Assembly (NCBI GenBank): GCA_035649635.1
Contig: DASRJE010000204.1
Span: 1-64,000, forward strand
Origin: Gp6-AA40 sp035649635
GTDB lineage: Bacteria > Acidobacteriota > Vicinamibacteria > Vicinamibacterales > UBA2999
Direction: 5' to 3'
DNA: 64,000 nucleotides
In this document: positions 8,215-17,052 of the stretch, piece after piece
Numbering within the stretch: position 1 is the first letter of the stretch
Layout of the letters: every line of letters begins with the position of its first letter
Position numbers and translations under genes: made by a program
Notes under the pieces: generated by a model
The model's input: only the letters and a program-made list of their open reading frames with translations
Told to the model about the DNA's origin: nothing
Database searches by the model: none

Positions 8215-10227
8215 CTAGTCGGACAGCAGGAAGATCAGCGGGCGCACGTCTTCCTCTGGCGTCCACTCCCAGTAGCGCAGCAGGATGGCGTAGACCATGA
8301 GCCCGGTCTCGCCTTCGCCGAACAGCAGATAACGGACCGCCTGGCCCATCAGGCCGCGCCGAGTGAGGCTGATGAAGATGGAGATCGGATCGATCGCCTC
8401 GCTGACGAAGGCAATCGTGTTGGCGATGGCGACGGCGCCGTAGATCTCCGCCACGTAGTCGGCATCTTCTTTCCAGACTTTGACGTCGAGCGGGGCCGAG
8501 AACTCACTGCGGTTGTCGAGCAGGTTGACGTGCAGAAACAGGAATGGCCCGCCCACCTTGAAGTGTTGAATGATCTCTGCCCGTTTCCTGCGCCGATGAG
8601 CCGCGTCGGAAGTCGTGATAGGTACGAGGTGCACTTTCTTCCCGCGGACCTCCGTGGTGAGAGTCCGGCTCTCGGCGTCGAGGAAAAAACCGTAGGGGAT
8701 GCGGAACTCCATTGACCGCAGCGATCGGCTGATCCCGCACGCGAGCATCAACAGCAGCGTGAACACGGTACCGATGATCAGGCCGTCGGGCCTCTCGATG
8801 CAGTTGTCGGCGAGCGTGTAGGCGAACACGAGCGTGAGAAATCCCGTGTACACCGCCAGCAAGTAACGCCGCTCGTGCCAGAGCGCGAGCGTGGCCGCAA
8901 GCGCCGCCGACAGGATCAACACGAGGACCCCGGTGGCATACGCGCCGCTCTGCGCCTCCACGTCTGCCTGGAAGATCAGCGTGATGACGACATTCACGAA
9001 CAGCAGCACCAGGATCAGCGGGCGCGAGAGGGTTGCCCAGCGCGGCGCCATTCCATATCGCGGCAGGTAGCGCGGTATCAGGTGCAGCAGCCCGGCCATC
9101 GCCGACGCACCGGCCAGGCCGAGGATGAAGATCGTCGACAGGTCATAGATGGTTCCGAACGCCGATCCGAGGTACTGATGTGCCAGGAACGCGATTGCGC
9201 GCCCAGCGGCCTTGCCTCCCTCCTGGTAGTCGGCTGGCTTGATGAGCAGCGTCGTAACCAGGCTGGATGCAATCAGCATCACGCTCATGATCGCGGCCGC
9301 CGTCAACAACAGCTTCCGCGTGTTCGTGACGCGTCCCTTCGGAGCTTTGCCGCCCCGAGGGTTGTAATCCTGGTCCTCCAGTCCACCATCGATCAGCGGC
9401 ATCACGGAGACGCCGGTCTCGAAGCCGCTCAGCCCGAGCGCGAGCTTGGGGAATACGAGGATGGCGGCAGTGGCAATCAACGCCGGATCGCCTTGCGCAG
9501 CGAGCGCCGCTCGCCAGTCCGGGATGACCGTGGGGTGAGTCAGTATTTCGAAGGCGCCACGCGCGAGGACGATCACATTGAGCGCCAGGTAGGGCAGGGC
9601 GGCGGCCGTTGCCAGCCCAATGGCTTCAGAGAAACCCTTGAGGAAGACGGCCGCGAGTACGAAGAGGATTGCGAGCGTGACGAGAATCTGATGTTCGCCG
9701 AGGGCGTCGTGGAGGAACGGATTCTCGATCGCGTGCTTGGCGGCGTCGGCCGCGGATAACGTCATGGTGATGACGAAGTCAGTGGCCGCGAATCCAAGGA
9801 GCACCAGGACCAGCGTCTTTCCCTTCCAACCGGTCAGCAGGTTTTCGAGCAGGGCGATCGATCCTTGCCCCGCGTAGCTGCGCCTTGCCACCTGCGCGTA
9901 GACGGGCAGTGCGCCAAACAGCGTCACCAGCACGAGGATGACGGTTGCGATTGGCGCGATGGCGCCGGCGGCCAGCAACGCGATGCCGGGCTGGTACCCG
10001 AGCGTGGAGAAGTAGTCCACGCCCGTCAGCCAGATGACTTTCGACCAGGGATGGGTCCCTATCGTCGCGCCTTTGTGGTCTTCCAGCGGTTCGCCGCGCG
10101 CGCACCATCGACCGATGAGGGATCGGTACTCATGCGCCTCACGTGCGGCTTCGGCAGGCTGCTCGCGAAACGGGATGCGCTGCGGGCGCCGAGCCGGCGC
10201 CTCTCTAGTGGTCCCCCCAGAGATCAT
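8215..10227 (-). CDS. APC-superfamily permease with a long soluble C-terminal region
   Basis: A 670-residue inner-membrane transporter. I place the start at the ATG at 10227, which overlaps the end of the upstream gene by 23 bases; the longer frame to 10332 has no plausible N-terminus. About residues 60-470 contain roughly twelve hydrophobic segments with an APC-like first helix region (TGVDYFSTLGYQPGIALLAAG). The last 170 residues are soluble and mixed alpha/beta (VRGKKVHLVPITTSDAAHRR ... FLFLHVNLLDNRSEF), which is longer than in simple amino-acid permeases. The substrate is unknown. It is the last gene of a five-gene minus-strand operon with redox enzymes, so it may move a substrate or product of that pathway. 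Confidence 0.75.
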   Translation of the reverse strand: MISGGTTREAPARRPQRIPFREQPAEAAREAHEYRSLIGRWCARGEPLEDHKGATIGTHPWSKVIWLTGVDYFSTLGYQPGIALLAAGAIAPIATVILVLVTLFGALPVYAQVARRSYAGQGSIALLENLLTGWKGKTLVLVLLGFAATDFVITMTLSAADAAKHAIENPFLHDALGEHQILVTLAILFVLAAVFLKGFSEAIGLATAAALPYLALNVIVLARGAFEILTHPTVIPDWRAALAAQGDPALIATAAILVFPKLALGLSGFETGVSVMPLIDGGLEDQDYNPRGGKAPKGRVTNTRKLLLTAAAIMSVMLIASSLVTTLLIKPADYQEGGKAAGRAIAFLAHQYLGSAFGTIYDLSTIFILGLAGASAMAGLLHLIPRYLPRYGMAPRWATLSRPLILVLLFVNVVITLIFQADVEAQSGAYATGVLVLILSAALAATLALWHERRYLLAVYTGFLTLVFAYTLADNCIERPDGLIIGTVFTLLLMLACGISRSLRSMEFRIPYGFFLDAESRTLTTEVRGKKVHLVPITTSDAAHRRRKRAEIIQHFKVGGPFLFLHVNLLDNRSEFSAPLDVKVWKEDADYVAEIYGAVAIANTIAFVSEAIDPISIFISLTRRGLMGQAVRYLLFGEGETGLMVYAILLRYWEWTPEEDVRPLIFLLSD

Positions 10228-11629
10228 GGTGCGCGGCCTGTCGATGATAGAGGTCGGCGTTGAAGTACTTGTCGTAGAACTCCAACTCCAGGTGCGAGAA
10301 CTGCAGCCAGATACCCGGCAGATGGAAAGCATTCACATGCGCGGGGAAGCGGCCGTAGGTGTCGTAGATGTAGTTGCAGATTTCCTTCGTGTACTCCACG
10401 ACCTGCGGTGTGGGCCGCTTGTTCGCCATCTTCAGGAACGCGTCACCGTACTCGTCCTTCTTATATGCCCGATCGAAGATGGTGCTGTCGCCGTAGGTGC
10501 CGACTGGCCCGTACTTCTCCTCGATCACTTTATCCACCGCCGCATTCATCGACGGGACGTAGGGCGGTGTCAGCGACTCGAGCAGGCCGTCTATGCCGAT
10601 CGGATTATCGAGCGGCGTCGGCAGCGGAGGCCAGCGCCGCCACTTCTTTGGCTTCTGCATCCGGAACTCGATGCCGAACTTCCCCTTGGCGGGGTCGCGT
10701 TCGAACACATAGGGTGAGCCAACGGCTGCGTGGAGCCACGCCCCCAGGCCCATGCCTTGCGCGATGAGCATCAGGTTCTGCAATTGAAAGAACGTTTCGT
10801 AATCGGTGCGCAGCGTCCCGGCAAAGCCAATGGGTGCCGGGAATTCGCTATTGAGCCAGTTACCGCGGGCGCGTCGTGCACCGCCGATGATCTGATACGA
10901 GATGTTTGGGACGATGCCGACGAGACTGGCGAACCACGCCCCCCAATCGAGCAGCGTCCGCGGACGGAATCGCTGCCAGTCGTCGACGAAGAGTGGACGC
11001 TGGCCGTCTTCCTCGGACAACAGGCTGATGACGACGTTGATGAACTGCCGGGTCAGATCGACGATCGGCAGCAGGATCGTCGTGCCCGGACGGTTCGAAA
11101 TCTGCCGGTTCCAGATGAAGTAGTACGGCCAGTGACGGGGGAAGTCGAGCCGCTCCTTGTAAAGACGATGCTTCACGCTCGCGGCAGCAGCGAGCCAGTC
11201 GGCTTCGCTCCAGTCTTCCCAGCGCGGCGGCAGTTTGCTCAGGAGCGCGAGGGCATCCTGATTGCGGAACTGCCGGATGAGCCACGTCCCCTCGTCGTTG
11301 ATCAGGAAGAACGAGACGGCATGCGCGTTGTCGATGCTGCTCGCCGACCGGGCAAGGATGTTGATGAGCGGTGCCGAGAATCGATCGGTGCCGTCGTCAT
11401 TCTTGGCCGGCACGTCGTGCATCGTTGTCTTGCCGGTCAATCCCGTCGAGACCACCAGCACGGCTTCTTCGAGCGGTGTGAGCGGCTCCGGTTTGTTCGG
11501 ACTGGTGTAGCCGATCGAGCCAGAGACGATCGAGGTGCCACGGGCCACCCTGCGCGTCCGCCGGTCGAAGATGGCGGACATCAGCGGATACGTGAACAGC
11601 GCTTGCAATCCCTTGTGGGATGGGGGCAT
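10205..11629 (-). CDS. Conserved protein, possibly nitroreductase-like
   Basis: A 474-residue protein from the ATG at 11629, chosen because GAGGAG lies six bases upstream; the track frame from 11740 has no ribosome-binding site and a basic, low-complexity leader. The segment FFQLQNLMLIAQGMGLGAW resembles the central helix of the FMN nitroreductase fold (QNLLLAAHALGLG), and an earlier region has a duplicated mixed alpha/beta pattern. I cannot find a clear FMN phosphate-binding motif, so the family call is weak. It contains several Trp/Tyr-rich stretches (RHWPYYFIWNRQ). It starts 13 bases after the GMC oxidoreductase stop and overlaps the permease gene, so it is certainly part of the operon. 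Confidence 0.55.
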   Translation of the reverse strand: MPPSHKGLQALFTYPLMSAIFDRRTRRVARGTSIVSGSIGYTSPNKPEPLTPLEEAVLVVSTGLTGKTTMHDVPAKNDDGTDRFSAPLINILARSASSIDNAHAVSFFLINDEGTWLIRQFRNQDALALLSKLPPRWEDWSEADWLAAAASVKHRLYKERLDFPRHWPYYFIWNRQISNRPGTTILLPIVDLTRQFINVVISLLSEEDGQRPLFVDDWQRFRPRTLLDWGAWFASLVGIVPNISYQIIGGARRARGNWLNSEFPAPIGFAGTLRTDYETFFQLQNLMLIAQGMGLGAWLHAAVGSPYVFERDPAKGKFGIEFRMQKPKKWRRWPPLPTPLDNPIGIDGLLESLTPPYVPSMNAAVDKVIEEKYGPVGTYGDSTIFDRAYKKDEYGDAFLKMANKRPTPQVVEYTKEICNYIYDTYGRFPAHVNAFHLPGIWLQFSHLELEFYDKYFNADLYHRQAAHHDLWGDH

Positions 11630-11642
11630 GGTGGCTCCTCGG

Positions 11643-13223
11643 TTACGAGACGTGAGCAGCGATGCGCTCGGCGAGCGCGGCGATCGTGTGTGAGGGGTTG
11701 CGAACCGTCGGTGTCGGCACGATCGCGCCATCAGCGACAATCAAATTTCGATAGCCGATCACTCGGCCCAGGTGATCGACGACACCGTTGTCGGCGGAGA
11801 CCCCCATGGGACAGCCACCGAGCGGATGCAACGTCACCAAACTCTTGAACACGCTCCAGGTAGGAAGGGCGCGAGGTCGGCCACCGCTTGCCTCAGTGAG
11901 GTTCTGGTGCATGGCCTCCATGGCGTGGAGAACTCCCATAGAGCCCTCGACCTCCCAGTTCAAGTTCAGGTCATGCTTCCACGGCATGAACCATCGCCGT
12001 TTCAGGAGGAGCTGGCCATCGCCCGCATCCTTGCCCGCGCCCAGCCAGAGCAGCAGGTTGCGGAACGGAGTGTCATCGCGCAGATGATCCTCCAGTTCCT
12101 TGAGGAGATGCCGGCCCGGAGGAGTTTTCACACCACCATCGAGATACGCCTTGATCGCGTTGAGCAGGAGATTCGGGAAGCCGTCGTCTTCGACGACGAA
12201 GCGCTCGTTCCTGAAACCGCCGTCGGCGAAATCCAGGATGCTGGCAATGGTGGGTCCAGTGGACTGCCTGACGCGCTCTTCCTTCGAGTACGTCGCCATC
12301 GAGATGAAGTTGGCGTTGGCGCTCCACCGCGTGCCGAGGGTTGGGCTGAGCGAGCGCAGGGTCTTGTACTGGTCGCGGCAGCGGAGCAGGAGCTCGGTGG
12401 TCCCGAGACTTCCCGCGGCCAGCACGACGCGCTCCGCGGTGTCTTCGCCGCGGATCAACCGTCCGTTATCGAGACGATCGAAGACGACGCGGTACTTGCC
12501 GCCATGTGGCTCGATATAGCGCACAAGGTGGAGCGGGCGCACTTCCGCACCTCGCTGCTCGGCCCTCGGAATGTAGTTGACGTCGAGACCGTTCTTCGCG
12601 CGGACGTCGCAGCCGATGTCGCAGTTACCCAGATGGATGCACGTCCCCTGCCGTTGCCCGTGTGCATTGATGAACTGACGGGAGTGCTTCGGATTGAATG
12701 GATCCTCGAGCTGATAGTTCCAGTCTTCGGAGAAACTGACCGACAGCGGCGCCTTCGAAAATCGATCGGCGTAACCGAGATTCCGCGCCGCATCACGGGC
12801 GATCTCGAAGCGGCGGGTCAGCTGGCCGTCAGGAATGACCTGCAGGCTCATTTCCCGAGCGACCGTGTCGTAGTGGGGTTTCAGCTCGGCGTAGGTGATC
12901 TCCTTCGGCCAACCCTGCGTGAAGACGTCAGGATTGGCCTCCACCGCGACGCTGCTATAGGTGAGCGAGCCGCCGCCAACGCCGGCGGCCTGCGCAACGG
13001 TCATGCGCCTGAAGAAACGCATATCCAGCCAGCCGTTGTGGCGGGCGGGGTGATCGGCATTGAAGATCCAGGGGTCGCCAGGCTTCCTGGGATACTGCGC
13101 CGGCTCCCATCGTCTCCCGCGCTCGAGCACGAGCACACGCATGCCCTTTTCGGCGAGCCGCCTCGCCGAGATCGCTCCGCCAAAGCCGCTGCCGATGACG
13201 ATGACGTCGAAAGGTGAGGGCAT
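11643..13223 (-). CDS. GMC-family FAD oxidoreductase (cholesterol-oxidase-like)
   Basis: A 526-residue soluble flavoprotein. The FAD-binding dinucleotide motif GSGFGGAISARRLAEKG is at residues 12-28, followed by VLERGRRW. The GMC signature region is AAGVGGGSLTYSSV (about residues 82-95). The C-terminal GMC domain carries HPLGGCPMG, and the end motif VADGAIVPTPTVRNPSHTI contains the conserved catalytic-site region. GMC enzymes oxidise an alcohol (sugar, sterol, choline and others) and many pass electrons to O2, making H2O2. The substrate here is unknown; a sterol or terpenoid alcohol is a guess based on resemblance to cholesterol oxidases. No signal peptide is seen. It lies third in the operon, 27 bases after the catalase-like gene. 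Confidence 0.88.
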   Translation of the reverse strand: MPSPFDVIVIGSGFGGAISARRLAEKGMRVLVLERGRRWEPAQYPRKPGDPWIFNADHPARHNGWLDMRFFRRMTVAQAAGVGGGSLTYSSVAVEANPDVFTQGWPKEITYAELKPHYDTVAREMSLQVIPDGQLTRRFEIARDAARNLGYADRFSKAPLSVSFSEDWNYQLEDPFNPKHSRQFINAHGQRQGTCIHLGNCDIGCDVRAKNGLDVNYIPRAEQRGAEVRPLHLVRYIEPHGGKYRVVFDRLDNGRLIRGEDTAERVVLAAGSLGTTELLLRCRDQYKTLRSLSPTLGTRWSANANFISMATYSKEERVRQSTGPTIASILDFADGGFRNERFVVEDDGFPNLLLNAIKAYLDGGVKTPPGRHLLKELEDHLRDDTPFRNLLLWLGAGKDAGDGQLLLKRRWFMPWKHDLNLNWEVEGSMGVLHAMEAMHQNLTEASGGRPRALPTWSVFKSLVTLHPLGGCPMGVSADNGVVDHLGRVIGYRNLIVADGAIVPTPTVRNPSHTIAALAERIAAHVS

Positions 13224-13250
13224 GCTGACGCTCAGTCGATTCGTTGCGGC

Positions 13251-14339
13251 TCAGCGGCGCACGCGTTCTTCATTGGCTCGAATGTACGTGGACGGATCGT
13301 TACGATCGTCGCGCCAGCCAGGATGATGGAACTGAACGACATGGTCGGCGTTGTAGGAGGCAACGGCTTCGGTGAACCTCAGTTTGCCGATGCGCTGCCA
13401 ATCGGTGACGGTCACGCTCGACAAGCCCTGGACGCCCCTCTTGCGGCCATAGCTCGATACCGAGATATCGAACTCCATGACGCCGGTGGGATTCGCATCG
13501 CCTGGCTTGAAGATGTGGCTGTAGATCTCGTCTCTGAAGTCGAGGTGGCGTCCTTCGATTCGACGTTGACCGGACGTCATCTTGAGCAGCATGTGCTCGG
13601 GCGCGTTGGTTACATCGCCCGGCGGCTTGCCGAGCTCGGCAACCTCGTGGAGCTGGCGACTGTCTCCAACCTTGTCGAGTTGCTGAAAGATCGGGCCAGC
13701 GCGCAGCATGATGAGGAAGTAGATCCCTCGACGGTAGGCATGGACGCTCGGCGCGTTGACCAGTTCGGCATCGTTCACGTAGTCGGTGCGCATGCCGCCG
13801 AGATCTTCCTGCACGATCACGCTCGCTGGAATCAACGGCGTCGCATGCTCGGGATCCATCGTCGGATAGATCTTCATGCCCAGGCTGATCGATCGCCGCT
13901 GCCCGCGCCTGGTTTCATTCCCGTCCGACGAGAACCGGCCAATCGTCAGCCCCTTTGAGCCTTTCCTGTAGTAGCCGGTATAAGGATTGTCCTCGGTGAT
14001 CTCCCAGTTGCCGAGGACGCAGATGCCGTTGGGTGCGATGATTCTTCGCCATCCCTTTCCGTCAGTGCCCCAGCGCAAGTCGGCTCGTGAATCTATCGCT
14101 CGCGCCGAAGCCTGGCGAAATTTGTTCTCACCAAACAGCGTGCCCCTCCACGCGTTGCGAATCGTCGACTTGAACATCGGCAGCGGCCCTGGCTGTTGAC
14201 CGCTGGTGCCGCCTCGATAGGGATTCGCGTAGATCGCTTTGCGGACGTCCGCAAAGCGCGAGCCACGATACCCACGGTCCTCGGCCGTCATCTCCTGCGA
14301 ACCGTGGAGGGCGACGAGATCGAAGTCCCACTGCGTCAT
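13251..14339 (-). CDS. Catalase-superfamily-like protein of unknown function
   Basis: A 362-residue protein from ATG 14339, which overlaps the upstream stop by four bases (ATGA). The middle part, KGLTIGRFSSDG ... ISLGMKIYPT, resembles the wording of the catalase fold (ARFSNG ... GLALKLY), and the end FHHPGWRDDRNDPSTY is distinctive. I do not see the canonical haem-ligand Tyr motif RxFxYxD or the distal His, so catalase activity should not be assumed. Related proteins in the superfamily bind haem for other chemistry. Its place directly before a GMC oxidoreductase, which may make peroxide, makes a peroxide-linked role attractive. That is inference. Confidence 0.5.
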   Translation of the reverse strand: MTQWDFDLVALHGSQEMTAEDRGYRGSRFADVRKAIYANPYRGGTSGQQPGPLPMFKSTIRNAWRGTLFGENKFRQASARAIDSRADLRWGTDGKGWRRIIAPNGICVLGNWEITEDNPYTGYYRKGSKGLTIGRFSSDGNETRRGQRRSISLGMKIYPTMDPEHATPLIPASVIVQEDLGGMRTDYVNDAELVNAPSVHAYRRGIYFLIMLRAGPIFQQLDKVGDSRQLHEVAELGKPPGDVTNAPEHMLLKMTSGQRRIEGRHLDFRDEIYSHIFKPGDANPTGVMEFDISVSSYGRKRGVQGLSSVTVTDWQRIGKLRFTEAVASYNADHVVQFHHPGWRDDRNDPSTYIRANEERVRR

Positions 14340-14842
14340 CGCGAGGCCCTCAAGACTTCTTTCTCTGCGCGCGTTTTGATGTTCTTCATGGCTGAGCTCA
14401 TGTAGCGATGCCACATGATTCTTATGACCGGAATGAGGATCGGCATTGCCAGAATGGACCTGCCCTCGGCGGTGTATGTCCATTTCGCCCGCGTGCCAGA
14501 GCCATCATCGGTGAACCACCATTGACCGTTGGCCTCCCTGACGAGCATGCTGATCACGCGGCTCGAAAACTCCGTGAGACGGTATGCGAAATAGTCGGGA
14601 GCTGTCGCGGTCCTCACTGTCTCGCGGCACGTCGTGCCATCCGACAGATGAACGATGCGGGTCGACCCTGCGACGTCCCAGGGCCCGGTCGTACCCGTAG
14701 TCTTGGTCACTCCGGGAAGTCCCGCCTCATCGCGCAGCACCGTATCGAGTTCGTTGAGGAACACACCCGGTACAAGCCAGGCGTAGAACGCCCGGCGCGG
14801 CGCACCAATCGTCGAGATCACAGTTGTGGCCACCTTCGCCAT
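14336..14842 (-). CDS. SRPBCC (polyketide-cyclase / START-like) family protein
   Basis: A 168-residue protein with no signal peptide. The N-terminus MAKVATTVISTIGAPRRAFYAWL fits the first beta strand and helices of the SRPBCC fold, and SGTRAKWTYTAEGR fits its central sheet. A hydrophobic segment (ILAMPILIPVIRIMW, about residues 130-145) sits in the last helix, as in SRPBCC proteins that bind lipid-like ligands. These proteins form a hydrophobic pocket and act as binding proteins or simple cyclases. It is the first gene of the five-gene operon and its stop is coupled to the next start. A lipophilic ligand would agree with a cholesterol-oxidase-like GMC enzyme downstream. Confidence 0.7.
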   Translation of the reverse strand: MAKVATTVISTIGAPRRAFYAWLVPGVFLNELDTVLRDEAGLPGVTKTTGTTGPWDVAGSTRIVHLSDGTTCRETVRTATAPDYFAYRLTEFSSRVISMLVREANGQWWFTDDGSGTRAKWTYTAEGRSILAMPILIPVIRIMWHRYMSSAMKNIKTRAEKEVLRASR

Positions 14843-14977
14843 GCGGCTCCACCTCTGAATGTTTTTGCGGGGCAGTCATGATACGAGTACGCGCACACGT
14901 CTGCGCAAGCTCATCCGTGCGCACTTGTGTCTCGTGTCGCTGTCTTTAACGTGCGTGTGTTCAGATCAGTACGGGCC

Positions 14978-15361
14978 TTATCGCTGGCGAAGTTGAATCG
15001 AGGAAATGCAATCGTCCCAGTCGTTGCCGCACGGACCGGTTACCTGTTCGAGGTCGGGTACGTCTGCGGTGAACGTCATGCTCGCGCCACTGTAGTTGTC
15101 GTGCTCGAAGACGGTGACCTCCCAGCCAGTGGGGATACGGATCGAAGAGATGCAGTCATCCCAATCAGCGCCGGCGCCGCCGCAGCCAGGCAGATCGTCG
15201 AGATCGCCCACGTTGCCCAGCATCGCCCGGCTATTCCCCCTGAAGTTGGTATCCGCGTAAACGACAACCGTGTTGGACGGCGCGGTGGGGTTGTCCTCGT
15301 CGCTGCATGACGCGCCGGCGACGGCAAGCAAAACCGCGATGATGCAACTCGTTCTCGTCAT
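14978..15361 (-). CDS. Beta-gamma-crystallin lipoprotein, predicted Ca2+ binder
   Basis: A 127-residue protein from ATG 15361. The signal peptide ends in a lipobox (VAGASC, Cys19), followed by SDEDN, so it is probably an outer-membrane or surface lipoprotein. The mature part is one beta-gamma-crystallin domain made of two Greek-key halves: VVVYADTNFRGNS and VTVFEHDNYSGAS. Each half closes with DDCISS, the (N/D)(N/D)xx(S/T)S calcium-binding signature, so both sites look intact. Paired Cys (PGCGG, PCGN, two DDCISS) could form disulfides. Microbial domains of this kind bind Ca2+ and gain stability from it; the biological role is usually unknown. Longer in-frame starts up to 15892 lack a signal peptide and are rejected. 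Confidence 0.88.
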   Translation of the reverse strand: MTRTSCIIAVLLAVAGASCSDEDNPTAPSNTVVVYADTNFRGNSRAMLGNVGDLDDLPGCGGAGADWDDCISSIRIPTGWEVTVFEHDNYSGASMTFTADVPDLEQVTGPCGNDWDDCISSIQLRQR

Positions 15362-15574
15362 GATGCGACCTCGAATCACACTCGATGCAGGCACATCCCG
15401 TGCCGACATGTGGCGCCTGCAACTGAAGAGGCCGTCCGTCCGTTGCTCCCACGGAATATCGTGAGATAGATGAGCAGTCGCGGGGCTGAGTTGAGCGGGC
15501 ATATGTCCAAACGCACATTGAGTGAAACCCGGCTGCAACATCAGCCCTAGAATGTGCGCGGCAAAAGGGAGCCT

Positions 15575-16972
15575 ATGAACCCCATGACCGATCCGATCTT
15601 TCAGCCGTTGACCGTCAACGGGCTCACGCTCAAGAACCGAGTTGTGCGATCGAGCCTGGGAGGGCGAGTCGATTACTACGACGGGTCGATGTCCAATGCG
15701 CGGATCGCGTGGGACCGCCGTTTCGCACGCGGCGGCATCGGCGCAATCATTTCGTCCAACGCCGGCATCCGGACCGATGGGATCGCCGTCCCGGGATATG
15801 CGAGCATCGACAACGATCGCACGATCCCTTCGTGGCGGCGGCTCATCGAGGAAATCCACGAGCACGACTGCCGCTACATCATTCAGCTTCATTTTTCAGG
15901 ACGGCAGCGCGACCTTCCGCGCAAGGAGTTCATGGGCGTGTTGGCCCCGAGCGCGACCGATCGACCAGATTTGCTGTACGGATTACGCGCCCGCCGCATG
16001 ACCATCTCCGAGATTCGCGATCTCGTCGAGGACTACGGGCAAGCGGCGCGGCGCGCGCGCGAAGCTGGCGCCGATGGCATTGAAATCGTCGCGTGTAACG
16101 GTTACGTCCTTCATCAATTCCTGTCGAGCGCCATCAACGATCGCACCGATGAGTACAACGGCGATCTGCGCACGCGCACGCGGATCCTTCTGGAGGTCCT
16201 TGGCGCGGTGCGCGCCGCCGTCGGGCGCGACTTCTTTGTGTCGATGAAGCTGAGCGGCAGGGACGAGCACAACGCGTACACGGCGCCGCTGAATCGACGA
16301 GTCGGAAACACGATTGACGACACGATGCAGGTCGCGCGCTGGCTCGCCGACGCTGGGCTCGATGCCGTCCATGTCTCTCAGGGAGACTCCTTTCCTCACC
16401 CGCTCGTTCCGGCCGGGTCACTCCCAATGGATGACTCGAGATACTCGCTGGCGGCGATGTTCTACGAGGGAACGCGCGTGCCGATGCGGTTTTTTCTGAT
16501 GCAGTTGTCGCTGTTTCGCCGGTTCACCGAGTGGAACTGGGGAAGACGGATGGCATTCAAACGCCACGGCAGGATTCTGCCCGAGAAGATCGAGGGCATG
16601 AACCAGGATGATGCCGCGAAGATCAAAGCGGCCTCAGGCCTGCCAGTGATCTGCGTCGGCGGGTGGCAGACGGCCAGCCGTATCCGCGACGCGCTGCTTG
16701 CCGGCCACTGCGATGTCGTCTCAATCGCGCGCGGTCTGCTCGCGAATCCCGATCTGGTGCACCGGTTCGCGGCGGGGCAGAACTCCCCACCCAAGCCGTG
16801 CACGTACTGCAACAAGTGCCTCGTCAATGCATTGTTACAACCGCTCGCCTGCTGGGAAGAGGGCCGGTTCGCGAATCGCGAGCAGATGTTCGAGGAAGCG
16901 TACCGCGTCTATAAGGAAGCGGCTGTCGGACATGAGGCCGCTGTTGACGTGGATGTTCCGCTCGGCTCATGA
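15575..16972 (+). CDS. Old-yellow-enzyme family NADH:flavin oxidoreductase
   Basis: A 465-residue FMN-dependent TIM-barrel oxidoreductase starting at ATG 15575 (GGGAG upstream); ATG 15584 is possible. It begins with the family segment FQPLTVNGLTLKNRVVRSS. The barrel includes ADGIEIVACNGYVLHQFLS, equivalent to the HxAHGYLxxQFLSP motif of OYE / dienoyl-CoA reductase proteins but with CNGY in place of AHGY. The C-terminal part of the barrel has PVICVGGWQT. A cysteine cluster, CTYCNKC plus Cys in PLACW, resembles the 4Fe-4S ligands of 2,4-dienoyl-CoA reductase, yet the second NAD(P)H domain of that family is absent. The substrate is unknown. It is divergent from the crystallin gene with a 213-base shared upstream region in which I see no clear promoter. 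Confidence 0.85.
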   Translation: MNPMTDPIFQPLTVNGLTLKNRVVRSSLGGRVDYYDGSMSNARIAWDRRFARGGIGAIISSNAGIRTDGIAVPGYASIDNDRTIPSWRRLIEEIHEHDCRYIIQLHFSGRQRDLPRKEFMGVLAPSATDRPDLLYGLRARRMTISEIRDLVEDYGQAARRAREAGADGIEIVACNGYVLHQFLSSAINDRTDEYNGDLRTRTRILLEVLGAVRAAVGRDFFVSMKLSGRDEHNAYTAPLNRRVGNTIDDTMQVARWLADAGLDAVHVSQGDSFPHPLVPAGSLPMDDSRYSLAAMFYEGTRVPMRFFLMQLSLFRRFTEWNWGRRMAFKRHGRILPEKIEGMNQDDAAKIKAASGLPVICVGGWQTASRIRDALLAGHCDVVSIARGLLANPDLVHRFAAGQNSPPKPCTYCNKCLVNALLQPLACWEEGRFANREQMFEEAYRVYKEAAVGHEAAVDVDVPLGS

Positions 16973-16989
16973 CGACGTTCTCCCTGCGT

Positions 16990-17032
16990 GGAGCTGCGTG
17001 ACGCGTCGAACAATCCGACGCGTCCGGGCTCC
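16990..17032 (+). terminator. Strong hairpin after the oxidoreductase gene
   Basis: GACGCGTCG at 17000-17008 pairs perfectly with CGACGCGTC at 17016-17024 over a seven-base loop, and an outer stem GGAGC (16990-16994) / GCTCC (17028-17032) extends it. It lies 18 bases after the stop and just before the ribosome-binding site of the next gene. No T-run follows, so it may be a terminator, an attenuator or an mRNA-stabilising hairpin. Confidence 0.5.
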
Positions 17033-17052
17033 ATGCAAGGAGAAAGTCGATC

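Noticed and set aside
13251..14339. True catalase
   Set aside because: The fold wording is suggestive, but the haem-ligand Tyr motif and distal His were not found, so only a superfamily-like call is given.
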